From assembly GCF_017792025.1 (NCBI RefSeq), contig NZ_CP046956.1:3038001-3102000 (forward strand): DNA of 64,000 bases. Direction: 5' to 3'. A program made the translations under genes and the position numbers. The stretch comes from Sediminibacillus dalangtanensis. GTDB taxonomy: Bacteria; Bacillota; Bacilli; Bacillales; Amphibacillaceae. Of this stretch, positions 29,704 to 38,722 are shown in pieces. Under the pieces are notes generated by a model. That model was given only the letters and a program-made list of their open reading frames with translations, ran no database searches and was not told the origin of the DNA. How positions within the stretch are numbered: the stretch's first letter is position 1; each line of letters starts with the position of its first letter.

Positions 29704-30594
29704 CTAATACTGTTTCAAAAAATTCATCGCTGTACTGATCTCCTGAAAGTAATCCGCCGCTTTGTCATATTGATCCGTTACCACACTGACGAACAAGATA
29801 TCGATCATATGAAGCTGGGCCAAGCGTGAAGAAGTCGCACCGCTGCGAAACGGGGCCGGGACCTCCCTTGATGCTGAAATGTACAAATTGATGTCCGCGT
29901 GCTCTGCAACCGGTGAGCTTCCATACCTGGTCAAACTGATGGTGACAGCTCCCTTTTGCTTGGCTAGTTCCATCATTTTCGCTGTTTCCATGGTTTCTCC
30001 GGAAAAAGAAATACCAAATACTACATCGTTTTGATTCACATTGGCAATGTACATGGCCGCATTATGGATATCGGTAAAAGCCGAGGTGGCTTTGTTCATA
30101 CGCAAAAACTTTTGCTGGGCGTCCTGCGCGATGATTCCCGAGGCGCCGACACCGAAAAAATGTATTTTCCCGGCATTCTTCAAGGCTGTTACCGCTTTTT
30201 CCAATGTTTCGTAGTTGACGAATTCCGTCGTTTCTTTGATGGCCTGCAGACTATTGTTGGTCACTTTGTCGACGATCGATTCCGGAGACTCTCCGGGATG
30301 GATATCCCTGTACTGAATATCAGGCGATTTCTGCAAGTCGCCGGTAATCCGAAGCTTCAGTTCCTGAAATCCCTTTAAACCGAGGGATTTACAGAGACGG
30401 ATGACGGCAGCACTGCTGGTGGAGCTCCTCTCTCCCAGTTCTGCCGCTGTACAGTGAATCGCTTCATGTGGTTGTTCTAAAATGAAAACTGCTATTTTCC
30501 GTTCCGATGGAGGCAGCTTGTGCTTCACTTCATTCAGCATCGCCAGCCCTCCAGATAAGGACGTCAGCATATTTTTTTCTTTCACCATTCTCAT
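29704..30594 (-). CDS. murR: RpiR-family regulator, MurR-like
   Basis: The 296-aa regulator has an N-terminal HTH of the RpiR type (SSTSSAAVIRLCKSLGLKGFQELKLR, in segments) and a SIS sugar-phosphate-binding domain (FFGVGASGIIAQDAQQKFLRM, GISFSGETMETAKM). It is strongly similar to B. subtilis MurR, which senses MurNAc-6P. It closes an operon with murQ, which supports the name. Starts at 30594 or 30588 are both possible because AAAGGATGA overlaps the first. Confidence 0.85.
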   Translation of the reverse strand: MRMVKEKNMLTSLSGGLAMLNEVKHKLPPSERKIAVFILEQPHEAIHCTAAELGERSSTSSAAVIRLCKSLGLKGFQELKLRITGDLQKSPDIQYRDIHPGESPESIVDKVTNNSLQAIKETTEFVNYETLEKAVTALKNAGKIHFFGVGASGIIAQDAQQKFLRMNKATSAFTDIHNAAMYIANVNQNDVVFGISFSGETMETAKMMELAKQKGAVTISLTRYGSSPVAEHADINLYISASREVPAPFRSGATSSRLAQLHMIDILFVSVVTDQYDKAADYFQEISTAMNFLKQY

Positions 30595-30615
30595 CCTTTT
30601 TGTGTACCGGTTTCG

Positions 30616-31446
30616 TTACCCCTTGATTGCGCCTTCTGTCATGCCTTTTGAAATCCGGCGTTGGAAAATCGCATATAACACAATCACCGGGATAATTGCG
30701 ATGGCAAGACTGGCGAACAGTGTGCCCCAGGCATTGGTGTACTCCGCTTCATTGCTGATATAATCGATTGCCAGAGCCAGGGTATAGTTCTCCTCGCTTT
30801 GCAGGAATATCAACGCCATGAAATACTCATTCCAAAATTGAATGGCATTCATGATGGTCACGGTGATAATTCCCGTCATCGAAAGAGGGGTAATGATTTT
30901 CCATAGTACACCATAAGGGGACAGTCCGTCCATTGCCGCAGATTCTTCCAGTGCTTTGGGAATAGTCCCCATAAAACTGGTAAGGACAAAGATACTGAAC
31001 GGAAGCTGACTGACAGCATACACAATCGACAACCCGAAAATATTATCCAGCAAATTCAACTGCATCAACAAGAAAAACAATGGAATCCAACCTAACACAG
31101 TCGGAATCATCATGGCCGAAATATACAGCGTGAATAAAAAACGATTCCCTTTGAAAACAATCCGTTCCAGCGCGTATGCAGTGGGAATCGCCATGATAAG
31201 CGTCAACAAAGCGCCAACTACGGTGACAATCAAACTATTGAACACACTCGTATCGATGTTGTATTCATTCCATGCCTGGGAAAAGTTTTGAAAGTTGAAT
31301 ACGTGAGGAAGCCCCCAAGGGTTGGCATAAATTTCTGCATTCGATTTAAATGCCCCGATGAACATCCAAAGTATCGGATAAATGACTGCAATCGCCCATA
31401 AAATAAGCGGCAGTCGGATCACGATTCGCGATAATAACTTCTTCAA
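30616..31446 (-). CDS. CUT1 sugar ABC transporter permease (MalG type)
   Basis: This 276-aa inner-membrane permease has six helices and the EAA loop EESAAMDGLSPYGVLWKIITPLS (in segments) that contacts an ATPase. It starts MKKLLSRIVIRLPLILWA. It pairs with the permease upstream and the binding lipoprotein. No ATPase is encoded in the operon, so a shared MsmX-like ATPase elsewhere is probably used (inference). The gene between murR and its partner permease suggests uptake of MurNAc or a muropeptide sugar. Confidence 0.88.
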   Translation of the reverse strand: MKKLLSRIVIRLPLILWAIAVIYPILWMFIGAFKSNAEIYANPWGLPHVFNFQNFSQAWNEYNIDTSVFNSLIVTVVGALLTLIMAIPTAYALERIVFKGNRFLFTLYISAMMIPTVLGWIPLFFLLMQLNLLDNIFGLSIVYAVSQLPFSIFVLTSFMGTIPKALEESAAMDGLSPYGVLWKIITPLSMTGIITVTIMNAIQFWNEYFMALIFLQSEENYTLALAIDYISNEAEYTNAWGTLFASLAIAIIPVIVLYAIFQRRISKGMTEGAIKG

Positions 31447-31505
31447 AGGTTCTCTCTCCTTTTCTCGTAATAATCCGAAAGCTTCCTGTCAGAAACTCTG
31501 TTGGG

Positions 31506-32399
31506 TTAGTACTCTACTTTTTCTCTTCTCATGAAAAACTGCATGATCAACACGGTGATCAAGGAGAGGATTAAAATCATGACGCCGATGGTTGCACCAT
31601 AACCGAAATTATATTGCTGGAAGGCCTGTTGATATAGGTAAGACCCCATCACATGCGTCGAATTATTCGGACCTCCACCCGTCATTACCTGAACGATGAT
31701 AAACGAACCGTTCAAAGTCGTAATGACTATGTACAGAATCGAAATTTTAATTTGCGGCCAGATCAACGGCAATGTCACTTTCCAAAATTGCTGCCATTCC
31801 GTAGCACCGTCGATTTCAGCTGCTTCATAATAGCTTTTCGAGACATTGGAGATACCGCCCATGAGCATCAGCATAAACAAGCCTATCCCTGCCCAGACCG
31901 ATGGCAGCACCAGACTCGGCAAGGCCCAGTCTTCACTTCCAAGCCATGGCCGTGTCCAGCTGTCCAGTCCGACCAATTCCAGACCGGAATTGATCAGGCC
32001 CAAGCTTGGGTTGTAGATAAACGACCAGAGAATACCGATGACGACGACTGACATGATATTCGGAAAGAAAAAGACAATCCGGTAGAAAGGTGCTTCTTTA
32101 ATCCGCAGCTGTGTCAGTGCGACTGCAAAAAAAGTGGCCAAAATCATGATGCCGAACACCTTCGTGACGACTAAAAAGTAATCATGGAAAATCGTGCGCG
32201 GAATGATGGAATCGTTGAACAGCTTGACATAGTTGCTCAGCCCAGTGAACTCTGCTGCCGAGGAGGAGCCGGACCAGGAAAACAGTGAATAATAAAGGCC
32301 ATTAAACAATGGATATAACGTAAAAATGGAAAACATGATCATAGTAGGTACTAGACAAAAAGCCAGGAACAGGTACTTCTGTTTTTTTGATTGAACCAT
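31506..32399 (-). CDS. CUT1 sugar ABC transporter permease (MalF type)
   Basis: The 297-aa permease has six helices and the EAA loop YYEAAEIDGATEWQQFWKVTLP. ATG 32399 is chosen since AAAGGGTGAT lies just upstream and the protein then starts MVQSKKQKYLFLAF, directly before TM1; the frame is open further upstream without a site. It is the first of the permease pair in the murQ operon. Confidence 0.88.
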   Translation of the reverse strand: MVQSKKQKYLFLAFCLVPTMIMFSIFTLYPLFNGLYYSLFSWSGSSSAAEFTGLSNYVKLFNDSIIPRTIFHDYFLVVTKVFGIMILATFFAVALTQLRIKEAPFYRIVFFFPNIMSVVVIGILWSFIYNPSLGLINSGLELVGLDSWTRPWLGSEDWALPSLVLPSVWAGIGLFMLMLMGGISNVSKSYYEAAEIDGATEWQQFWKVTLPLIWPQIKISILYIVITTLNGSFIIVQVMTGGGPNNSTHVMGSYLYQQAFQQYNFGYGATIGVMILILSLITVLIMQFFMRREKVEY

Positions 32400-32534
32400 G
32401 GTATCACCCTTTTCAGCTTTGTAGATTTTTTCTCCGGAGCACTCCCATTTATCATCCATTCTTATCATTATTATTTGGCGGAGCCTTGCCAGCTCCATGA
32501 TATGACCCCTCAATCAGGCCATCATAAAAGAAAA

Positions 32535-32573
32535 TTGGAATGCAAAGACTCATACTTTGCCTTTACATTCCAA
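32535..32573 (-). terminator. Intercistronic hairpin after the binding-protein gene
   Basis: Minus strand TTGGAATG pairs with CATTCCAA and, inside, GCAAAG with CTTTGC, followed by TTTTCTTTT. It probably lets the binding protein be made in excess over the permeases. Confidence 0.65.
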
Positions 32574-32591
32574 TCATTTCAATTACTTAGG

Positions 32592-33974
32592 TTATTCGCC
32601 ACGATACTCGGCTGCTGCCGCTTCCGCTTCTTCAACGAATTCTTCCGCTGTGATGTTCCCAAGCATCAGTGATGTCAACGCATCTCCAATCGGTGTTTCC
32701 AAGTCTGCGCTCATTGGATGGGGCTTGTTATAAATTTGCACCTGCTCAGGATCGTTGATCATTTCGTTTGCTTCCATCAAGTATGGTGGAACATTGTCAT
32801 TGCCGGTCAAATCAACATCGGTCATGTTCATGATCGCACCGGTATGCTCGGAGAACAACGTTGCATATTCGCGATTGTAGACAAACTCAACAAACGCTTT
32901 TGCTGCTTCAGGATTCTCTGCCTTTTCAGCGATTGCCAGCGGACGCAAATCCGGAACGATGGCAAAAGGATCCCCTGCATCTTGCATAGGAGATGGAATA
33001 AACCCGAATTCGAAACCTTCCGGTACATCATTTTCCATCTCATTCGGCAGCCAGAAGCCTACCGGAATGAATGCATTATCATGAAGTAAAAAGTTCATTT
33101 GCGATTGGGTATGGTTCAACGCACCGAAACCTGGATCGATGTAACCCGCTTCTTGCATCTTTTCTACTTTTTTCATGACTTCCAACACCGGTTCACTAGT
33201 CCAGGCGCCTTCCTCCCCGTCGATCACGCTGGCAAGCAGTTCTTCACCGCCCGCAGCTGCGAATGCCGGATAAAGCATGCCGCGCAAGAAGTAGTATGGA
33301 TATTGACCAGTCGTCACAAATGGCGCGATGCCTTCCTTGTCATTGATCGTTGCCATGGAATCCATGAAGCTGTCGAAGTTTTCCGGTACTTCAAATCCTT
33401 CTTCTTCGAACCATGCCCGATCATACCATGTTCCCCACGTATCGAATACAAGTGGCAAGCTGTAGATGTCGCCGTCATAATCGGCCGGCTCGACAATCAG
33501 GTTGTCTAGCAGCGGTGAACCGTCTACTTCGATTTCGTTCACCCAATCTGTAAGATTCATCAGCTGCCCATCTTCTACCATCTGTGTTTCACTGGACCCA
33601 GCACCGTCGATATAGACAACATCCGGTGGATCGTCCGATACCCAGCGTGAACGCATCTCTTCGTTGATGTTCGGTCCGGCGTGCTCGGTAATCGTCACAT
33701 CCGGATACTCTTCCTGAAAGTCCCCAATAACCTCTTTCCACCAGGAATCACCATACCCGCCGACAAAGTATTGAATCTCCAGTTCGCCGGAGATTTCTCC
33801 ACTGCTGTCGCCATTGTCTTCTCCGCCGTCGGAAGTGTCACCCGTATCCTCCGACTGTCCGCCTTCTGCTTCATCGCCGCCACTGGCACCAGGCGCACAG
33901 CCTGCCAGCATCAATCCTAGAATCAGAATGGCAGCCCATAATAACCCAACAGGACCTTTCCTCCACTTTTCCAA
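32592..33974 (-). CDS. Family 1 sugar-binding lipoprotein of the MurNAc-type operon
   Basis: The 460-aa extracellular binding protein has a lipobox (LAGC, Cys at about 26), a long Gly/Asp/Glu-rich linker, then the ABC-type family 1 solute-binding fold (EIQYFVGGYGDSWWKEVI, PDVVYIDGAG, LPLVFDTWGTWYDRAWFEE, NPEAAKAFVEFVYNREYA). It is encoded between murQ and two permeases. The likely ligand is an amino sugar from the wall, but this is inferred from neighbours only. Confidence 0.85.
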   Translation of the reverse strand: MEKWRKGPVGLLWAAILILGLMLAGCAPGASGGDEAEGGQSEDTGDTSDGGEDNGDSSGEISGELEIQYFVGGYGDSWWKEVIGDFQEEYPDVTITEHAGPNINEEMRSRWVSDDPPDVVYIDGAGSSETQMVEDGQLMNLTDWVNEIEVDGSPLLDNLIVEPADYDGDIYSLPLVFDTWGTWYDRAWFEEEGFEVPENFDSFMDSMATINDKEGIAPFVTTGQYPYYFLRGMLYPAFAAAGGEELLASVIDGEEGAWTSEPVLEVMKKVEKMQEAGYIDPGFGALNHTQSQMNFLLHDNAFIPVGFWLPNEMENDVPEGFEFGFIPSPMQDAGDPFAIVPDLRPLAIAEKAENPEAAKAFVEFVYNREYATLFSEHTGAIMNMTDVDLTGNDNVPPYLMEANEMINDPEQVQIYNKPHPMSADLETPIGDALTSLMLGNITAEEFVEEAEAAAAEYRGE

Positions 33975-34055
33975 ACAAAATCCCCCTTTGTGAAAAATTG
34001 ATTTATGAGAAACACATCCATAGCCTGCTGGCTACAGACGTCGTTTCAACCCCTT

Positions 34056-34973
34056 TTACGCTTGCGTGTAATGCTTGTTTGCGTAATCGATCGCTTCTCT
34101 GACATACCCCTTGCTTTTTTGAATAGCCTGTTTGGCTTCCTCGTATGTAACCTTGGCCTCCACCATCACAATGGCCGGCTTCACCTGTTTGTTTGCTGCT
34201 TCCAGGGTCTCTTCTGCTGCTTGATACGATATATCGGTCAGTTCCATAATGATCCGCTTTGCCCGTTCCATCAGTTTATAGTTGCTGGCATGGACATCGA
34301 CCATCAAATTTTCCTGCACCTTGCCGAGCTTGATCATGGCCGTGGTGCTAATCATATTGAGAACCATTTTGTGTGCAGTACCTGCTTTCAGCCTGGTAGA
34401 ACCGGTGAGCACTTCCGGACCGACTACTACCTCGATGCTGCAGTCTGCATGGCTGCTGATGACAGCCTGCTCGTTACAGGATAGTGCGACCGTGTAGGCG
34501 CCGACTTCCCTTGCATACTTCAACGCCCCAATCGGATATGGCGTTCGACCGCTTGCAGTGATGCCGATTACCACATCCTCAGCGGACAGATTTCGGGCTC
34601 GCAAGTCCTCTGTACCCTGCTGTTCATTGTCCTCGGAGCCTTCCAGCGCTTTGCTGACAGCCTGGCTCCCTCCTGCCATCACGGTTTGAACCATTTCCGG
34701 CGGTGTCATAAAGGTGGGCGGACATTCAGAAGCATCGAGAAAACCAAGCCTGCCGCTCGTACCAGCACCACAATAAAACAGGCGTCCGCCTTTTGAGAAT
34801 GCCTGATAAATATGCTCGATGGCCACCTCGATATCCGGCAGGACATGTTCGACTGCTTCAGCAACCTTTTTATCTTCTTGATTGATGGTTTGCAGGATTT
34901 CGATTGTCGACATTTGATCCAGCTTCATGCTGTTTTTATTCCGCTGTTCTGTTACTAAGCTTGCCAACTCCAT
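34056..34973 (-). CDS. murQ: N-acetylmuramic acid 6-phosphate etherase
   Basis: MurQ cleaves the lactyl ether of MurNAc-6P, giving GlcNAc-6P and D-lactate in the cytoplasm. The 305-aa SIS-domain protein shows LVTEQRN at the start, [63 protein letters not shown] and the C-terminal helical UBA-like tail. All are highly diagnostic. It lies 12 nt after the kinase gene. Confidence 0.95.
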   Translation of the reverse strand: MELASLVTEQRNKNSMKLDQMSTIEILQTINQEDKKVAEAVEHVLPDIEVAIEHIYQAFSKGGRLFYCGAGTSGRLGFLDASECPPTFMTPPEMVQTVMAGGSQAVSKALEGSEDNEQQGTEDLRARNLSAEDVVIGITASGRTPYPIGALKYAREVGAYTVALSCNEQAVISSHADCSIEVVVGPEVLTGSTRLKAGTAHKMVLNMISTTAMIKLGKVQENLMVDVHASNYKLMERAKRIIMELTDISYQAAEETLEAANKQVKPAIVMVEAKVTYEEAKQAIQKSKGYVREAIDYANKHYTQA

Positions 34974-34985
34974 TTATTCGTCCCC

Positions 34986-35945
34986 CTATTGTTTAGATGG
35001 GTGCGCCAGCTCTTCGGCGACAAGCGCCGCTCCATATGCCGGACTTTGATATGCTTCCTGATAGACTCCTAGATTCCGCTTCCTCAGTCCGTTGATAAAG
35101 GTATCCTTCACTAGTTTAGAATACGAAATAATTGATCCAGCAGCGGTCACAACCGTTTGTTCAGTAAACTCCGGGTTTTTCCGGAACAAGCTTTCGACAT
35201 GTGTAAGCAGCTCTTCCGCCGCCTGGCATAGAATGTTTTCAGCAGCCTCGTCGTGGTGTTCAGCCGCCTCTATGACTTGTCTTGCCAAACTTGCAATCTC
35301 CCGTTTTTCTGGTCGTTCGCCATATATGTATGCGATGAGATCTTCTGCTTTTTCCAGCTGAAGCCGTTTTAGAATCAAGCTGGTCAGCATCGTAGCCTTG
35401 TCTCTGCCATCACATGCCCGTGTCATATAATTTAGAGCCTTCATCCCGATAAAATAACCGCTACCTTCATCTCCGAGTATATGCCCCCAGCCTCCGCTTT
35501 TCGTCAGCTTTCCGGAGCTCGTCAAAGCAAGGGCATTGGACCCTGTGCCCGATATGACGAGAATTCCCTCATCCGTCCCCGGCTGAAGTGCTCCCCTCAG
35601 GGCGATATAGGAATCCGAACAGACACTTAATTCGCAATATTCGGAAACTTTAAGTGAATCCAATTCATATGATATTAATTTCTGCATCCTTTGTTCCTCG
35701 GAATTTCTCCCGACCCCGGCGAGACCGCAACAAACAGCTGCAACTTCTTCTGTGTTCACATTTACCGCTTCGAGTCCACCTCTGATAAGCTCACCGATCC
35801 TGGCAGCAGCCGTTTCAAATCCAACCACATGCGGGTTCGTACCCGGGCCTTGAAATCTCGCAATCTCTTGTTGCTTGCCCCCTACTTTTTTTACCAAGCA
35901 GGTGGTTTTTGTTCCTCCACCATCTATTCCAATAACAAAAGGCAT
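34986..35945 (-). CDS. BadF/BadG-type amino sugar kinase (MurK/NagK-like)
   Basis: This 319-aa kinase of the BadF/BadG/BcrA/BcrD ATPase family resembles GlcNAc/MurNAc kinases. It has phosphate-1 loop GIDGGGTKTTCLV, phosphate-2 loop VISGTGSNALAL and GGWGHILGDEGSGYFIG. Directly coupled to murQ, it most likely makes MurNAc-6P from imported MurNAc, as MurK of Clostridium does, replacing the PTS step used in B. subtilis. GlcNAc kinase activity is the alternative. It is the first gene of the operon. Confidence 0.82.
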   Translation of the reverse strand: MPFVIGIDGGGTKTTCLVKKVGGKQQEIARFQGPGTNPHVVGFETAAARIGELIRGGLEAVNVNTEEVAAVCCGLAGVGRNSEEQRMQKLISYELDSLKVSEYCELSVCSDSYIALRGALQPGTDEGILVISGTGSNALALTSSGKLTKSGGWGHILGDEGSGYFIGMKALNYMTRACDGRDKATMLTSLILKRLQLEKAEDLIAYIYGERPEKREIASLARQVIEAAEHHDEAAENILCQAAEELLTHVESLFRKNPEFTEQTVVTAAGSIISYSKLVKDTFINGLRKRNLGVYQEAYQSPAYGAALVAEELAHPSKQ

Positions 35946-35973
35946 AGGAATCCTCCATGATTAAGTTGCTTTC

Positions 35974-36002
35974 ATTATATAAGTGCTGAATTTTTTTGTC
36001 AA
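35974..36002 (-). promoter_or_regulatory. Consensus sigma-A promoter of the MurNAc-type operon
   Basis: Minus strand TTGACA (35997-36002), 17 nt, TATAAT (35974-35979): a perfect consensus. Just upstream lies an AAATA...TATTT imperfect dyad (36005-36030) that could bind MurR. So strong a promoter implies tight repression. Confidence 0.82.
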
Positions 36003-36080
36003 TATTTTATTTAAATAGTGTTATATTATTTCAAAACAGGACTTCTGGTGGGAAATATATGCTTTTGCAACATGGCAACT

Positions 36081-36115
36081 AAAAAGACACAAGCCTTTTT
36101 TCCTAAGCTTGTGTC
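36081..36115 (-). terminator. Terminator of the thiolase gene
   Basis: GACACAAGC (36086-36094) pairs with GCTTGTGTC (36107-36115). On the minus strand the stem is followed by T5. It lies 17 nt after the thiolase stop. Confidence 0.8.
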
Positions 36116-36131
36116 CAATGAGCATAGTCTG

Positions 36132-37310
36132 TTAGAACCTTTCCACGATCATGGCGGCTGCAGGACCACCGCCGGCACATAAGGTCGCGCAGCCTCTCTT
36201 CAACTGACGGTGTTCCATAACGGTCAACAGCGACACAAGTAATCGCACTCCGGTACATCCTACTGGGTGTCCAAGTGAAATGCCGGAACCGTGTACGTTC
36301 ACCTTATCGAGATTCAATTTAAGCTCGCGATTGACTGCCAAAAATTGTGCGGCAAAGGCTTCGTTGATTTCCCAATTGTCGATGGCTTCCTGACCGACAC
36401 CAGCAAGTTTCAATACTTTTTCCACGGCAGGAACGACGCCGATTCCCATCACTTTGGGATTGACAGCCGCTGAAGCGGAAGCTGTGATTTTTGCCATAGG
36501 CTGCAAACCAAGCTGCTCTGCTTTTGTTTTACTCATCACAATGACGGCCGCCGCACCATCGTTCAAGCTGGAAGCATTGCCGGCTGTCACGGTTCCATCA
36601 GACTTGAAGGCAGGCTTCAGCTCCGCAAGCCGCTCCAAACTGGTTTCCGGATTCGGATGTTCATCTTTTACTGCTTGCTCGATTCCCTTTTTTGTTTTTA
36701 TTTCCAAGGGGATGATTTCATCGGTGAAACGTCCTGCAGATGCAGCCTGGCAGGCTCGCTCGTGGCTTTGCAGCGCAAATGCATCCTGCTCTTCCCGACT
36801 GATATCGTACTCCTGCGCTAAATTTTCCGCTGTAATTCCCATATGATACCCGTTAAACGCATCAATCAGTGCATCATGCAGCAACCCGTCGACAATCTTG
36901 CCGCCCCCTAATTTGTATCCACTTCGCGCTCCTTGGATTAAATGCGGAACATTGGTCATGCTTTCGTACCCGACAACCGCTCCGACTTCCATTTTCCCTA
37001 GCATAATGTTTTGCGCCATCATCTCGACCGCCCGCAATGAAGACGGACATTGCTGATTGATTGTCAACGCCACGGTTTCATCGCTACAATCTGCCGCAAG
37101 GGCAATTTGCCTGGCCGTATTTCCCTTACAGCCTGCTTGATAGACTTGTCCTCCAATTACTTCTTCGATCAGTCCGGCTTCTATCCCCCCAGCAGAGATT
37201 GCCCCCTTCAGTGCAGCCGTTCCCAGTTCCACTGCCGAATAATCCTTCAACATACCGCAAAAGTCACCGATAGGCGTCCGTTTCGCACTGACGATTACCG
37301 CTTCCTCCAT
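36132..37310 (-). CDS. Thiolase family acetyl-CoA acetyltransferase
   Basis: The 392-aa cytoplasmic enzyme condenses two acetyl-CoA or thiolyses 3-ketoacyl-CoA. It starts MEEAVIVSAKRTPIGDF. The nucleophile Cys near 88 is in NQQCPSSLRAVE, the usual motif being closer to NKVCGSGLKAV. The NEAFAAQFLAVNREL, GSGISLGHPVGCTGVR (active His) and CAGGGPAAAMI (second Cys) motifs are intact. It is monocistronic with its own promoter, cre-like site and terminator. Confidence 0.9.
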   Translation of the reverse strand: MEEAVIVSAKRTPIGDFCGMLKDYSAVELGTAALKGAISAGGIEAGLIEEVIGGQVYQAGCKGNTARQIALAADCSDETVALTINQQCPSSLRAVEMMAQNIMLGKMEVGAVVGYESMTNVPHLIQGARSGYKLGGGKIVDGLLHDALIDAFNGYHMGITAENLAQEYDISREEQDAFALQSHERACQAASAGRFTDEIIPLEIKTKKGIEQAVKDEHPNPETSLERLAELKPAFKSDGTVTAGNASSLNDGAAAVIVMSKTKAEQLGLQPMAKITASASAAVNPKVMGIGVVPAVEKVLKLAGVGQEAIDNWEINEAFAAQFLAVNRELKLNLDKVNVHGSGISLGHPVGCTGVRLLVSLLTVMEHRQLKRGCATLCAGGGPAAAMIVERF

Positions 37311-37361
37311 ACCACCACATCCTTTTATTAGTGAAATGCCGTTTCAGCTGTCTGTTATTCC

Positions 37362-37391
37362 ATTATAAGTAATCGCTTACATTAATGGCAA
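37362..37391 (-). promoter_or_regulatory. Thiolase promoter overlapping a cre-like site
   Basis: Minus strand TTGCCA (37386-37391), 18 nt, TATAAT (37362-37367). The spacer contains TGTAAGCGATTACT (37368-37381), one mismatch from the cre consensus. CcpA would compete with polymerase. Confidence 0.65.
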
Positions 37392-37489
37392 TAGGATGGA
37401 GGAGAGAATTTGTTGAAGTACTTCTTACTGAAAACAAAACACCTGCTACTTCCAGCAGGCGCAATATTTTTATATCAATCGATAGTTTT

Positions 37490-37804
37490 TCAACCTTGAA
37501 GGTGAGCTTTCTCCTCGCTTTTATAAACAATGTGAGGAGCATATTTACCAGCCAAATCATTTTCTTCAAGCCTTTTTTCCATCTCTTGTCTGAATTCTTC
37601 TTTGTCTTCTTGATCAGCAATTTTGAAATAAATTTGGGAATCTTCTGGAAGTACCATATAAGCAAGAACGTCATATCGATTCCAAGCTGCATCCAATACA
37701 TCGTCCAATCGTTCTTCCTCGCTTTTTGGTGAATTATCGACATTTAATGATATCAGCAGGAAGAAAAGAGAAACAGATATTAGAGCGAAAAATACTTTTT
37801 TCAC
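37490..37804 (-). CDS. Small exported or membrane-anchored protein, unknown
   Basis: The 104-aa product begins with one hydrophobic helix (KKVFFALISVSLFFLLISL), probably a signal or anchor. An acidic, Lys-rich domain follows (SEEERLDDVLDAAWNRYD, EFRQEMEKRLEENDLAG). GTG 37804 has AGGAGGG 9 nt upstream and follows the preceding gene by 1 nt, so the two belong together. I recognise no family. It lies at the far end of the type VII cassette and could be a membrane immunity or lipoprotein-like gene; this is a guess from position. Confidence 0.6.
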   Translation of the reverse strand: MKKVFFALISVSLFFLLISLNVDNSPKSEEERLDDVLDAAWNRYDVLAYMVLPEDSQIYFKIADQEDKEEFRQEMEKRLEENDLAGKYAPHIVYKSEEKAHLQG

Positions 37805-37805
37805 T

Positions 37806-38250
37806 TTAACCCTCCTTTCTACTCACCGGCTTAAGTTTATCTTCCTTATTAAAATTGAAGCTGTCAAAACGGTATTTGCAGTAGAGGATGACCAGCTGCT
37901 CTGGCAGGACGAATAACATGGAGTAAAATAAAGCTATACCTATTAGTATAATTCCTATGGATTCTGAATCCATATAATAAAAGTTTTCTATGATGAATCG
38001 AATAATTAAATAGGCTCCCACACTTCCAAAAATTATAAGAGGAATAAATGATTTTATATTATCCTCTATTACAAACCTATTTATATGGGTAAGAAGAAAA
38101 TTCCTTCACATAATATTCCAACCACAAAAAGAAAGATTGGAGAGCAACGCCCGCTAACAGCAAGCCGCCAATACCGCCCGGACTATGTCTTCCCGATACT
38201 AGTGGGTTTCTAAAAACAAGAAAATCTTCTTCTGAAAACTTATTTAACAT
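37806..38250 (-). pseudogene. Small multi-helix membrane protein, apparently split by a frameshift
   Basis: The first part, 38250 to 38077, encodes MLNKFSEEDFLVFRNPL and a hydrophobic segment (GGLLLAGVALQSFFLWLEYY). A second frame is open from about 38105 to 37806, with no good start before GTG 38021. It continues as NRFVIEDNIKSFIPLIIFGSV, two more hydrophobic helices and a basic tail. The overlap of the frames at 38077-38105 and the lack of a ribosome binding site for the second suggest one original protein of roughly 140-150 aa with a frameshift. Two overlapping small genes are the alternative. The function is unknown. Confidence 0.45.
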
Positions 38251-38269
38251 ACGGAGTTCCCCCAAAATA

Positions 38270-38503
38270 CATTACCGCTTCCCTCGACACGGAGTAAATT
38301 TAATTAATGATGCTTTACTTAACAATGTTTCCGTTTCCAGTTATGACAAAGCCACTAACCGTATTCCAATAATTATAGCTGTCGGATCTTGCTTTGATTT
38401 CTCTCTTAAATTAACAAGTATTAGGAGTTTAACTCATAAAGAACGGAAAGTTAGACTAAGGAAACTTCTTAGACCTGCATACAGAGAAGGTTACTATAAA
38501 TAA
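38270..38503 (+). pseudogene. Coding-like remnant without start, plus strand
   Basis: One plus frame is open for about 77 codons to TAA 38501 and reads like a protein C-terminus: RHGVNLINDALLNNVSVSSY, then IPIIIAVGSCFDFSLKL, then KERKVRLRKLLRPAYREGYY. There is no ATG, GTG or TTG start with a ribosome binding site. The frame simply enters from antisense of the neighbouring gene. It is probably the tail of a lost gene left by rearrangement. No family recognised. Confidence 0.4.
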
Positions 38504-38688
38504 GGAAGAACACTAATTGTATAAACAGGAATGAACCAGACTGCAAATACGATCAGTGCGCCCCTCCCTTTGGCCACTTATAACATTTTCTATATCAGAC
38601 AAATTCTCCACTAATCATTTTACCCTTTTATGTAATATTTTTCTATATGTGGTGTGTGATTAGGTGAAAGACCAAGAAACTCAAGCCT

Positions 38689-38722
38689 AAAAAAACAACA
38701 GTTTGTTAATCATACTGTTGTT
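38689..38722 (-). terminator. Terminator on the minus strand
   Basis: AACAACAGT (38694-38702) pairs with ACTGTTGTT (38714-38722). On the minus strand T7 follows. It would end transcripts coming from the immunity-like genes at 39-40 kb. I see no gene in 38723-39061; 38504-38688 has only a 27-codon GTG frame (38494-38577, minus) with one hydrophobic helix. Confidence 0.65.

Noticed and set aside
37363..37743. 126-codon minus frame overlapping the small exported protein gene
   Set aside because: It has no ribosome binding site and lies in another frame of 37490-37804, which has a good site and a signal helix.
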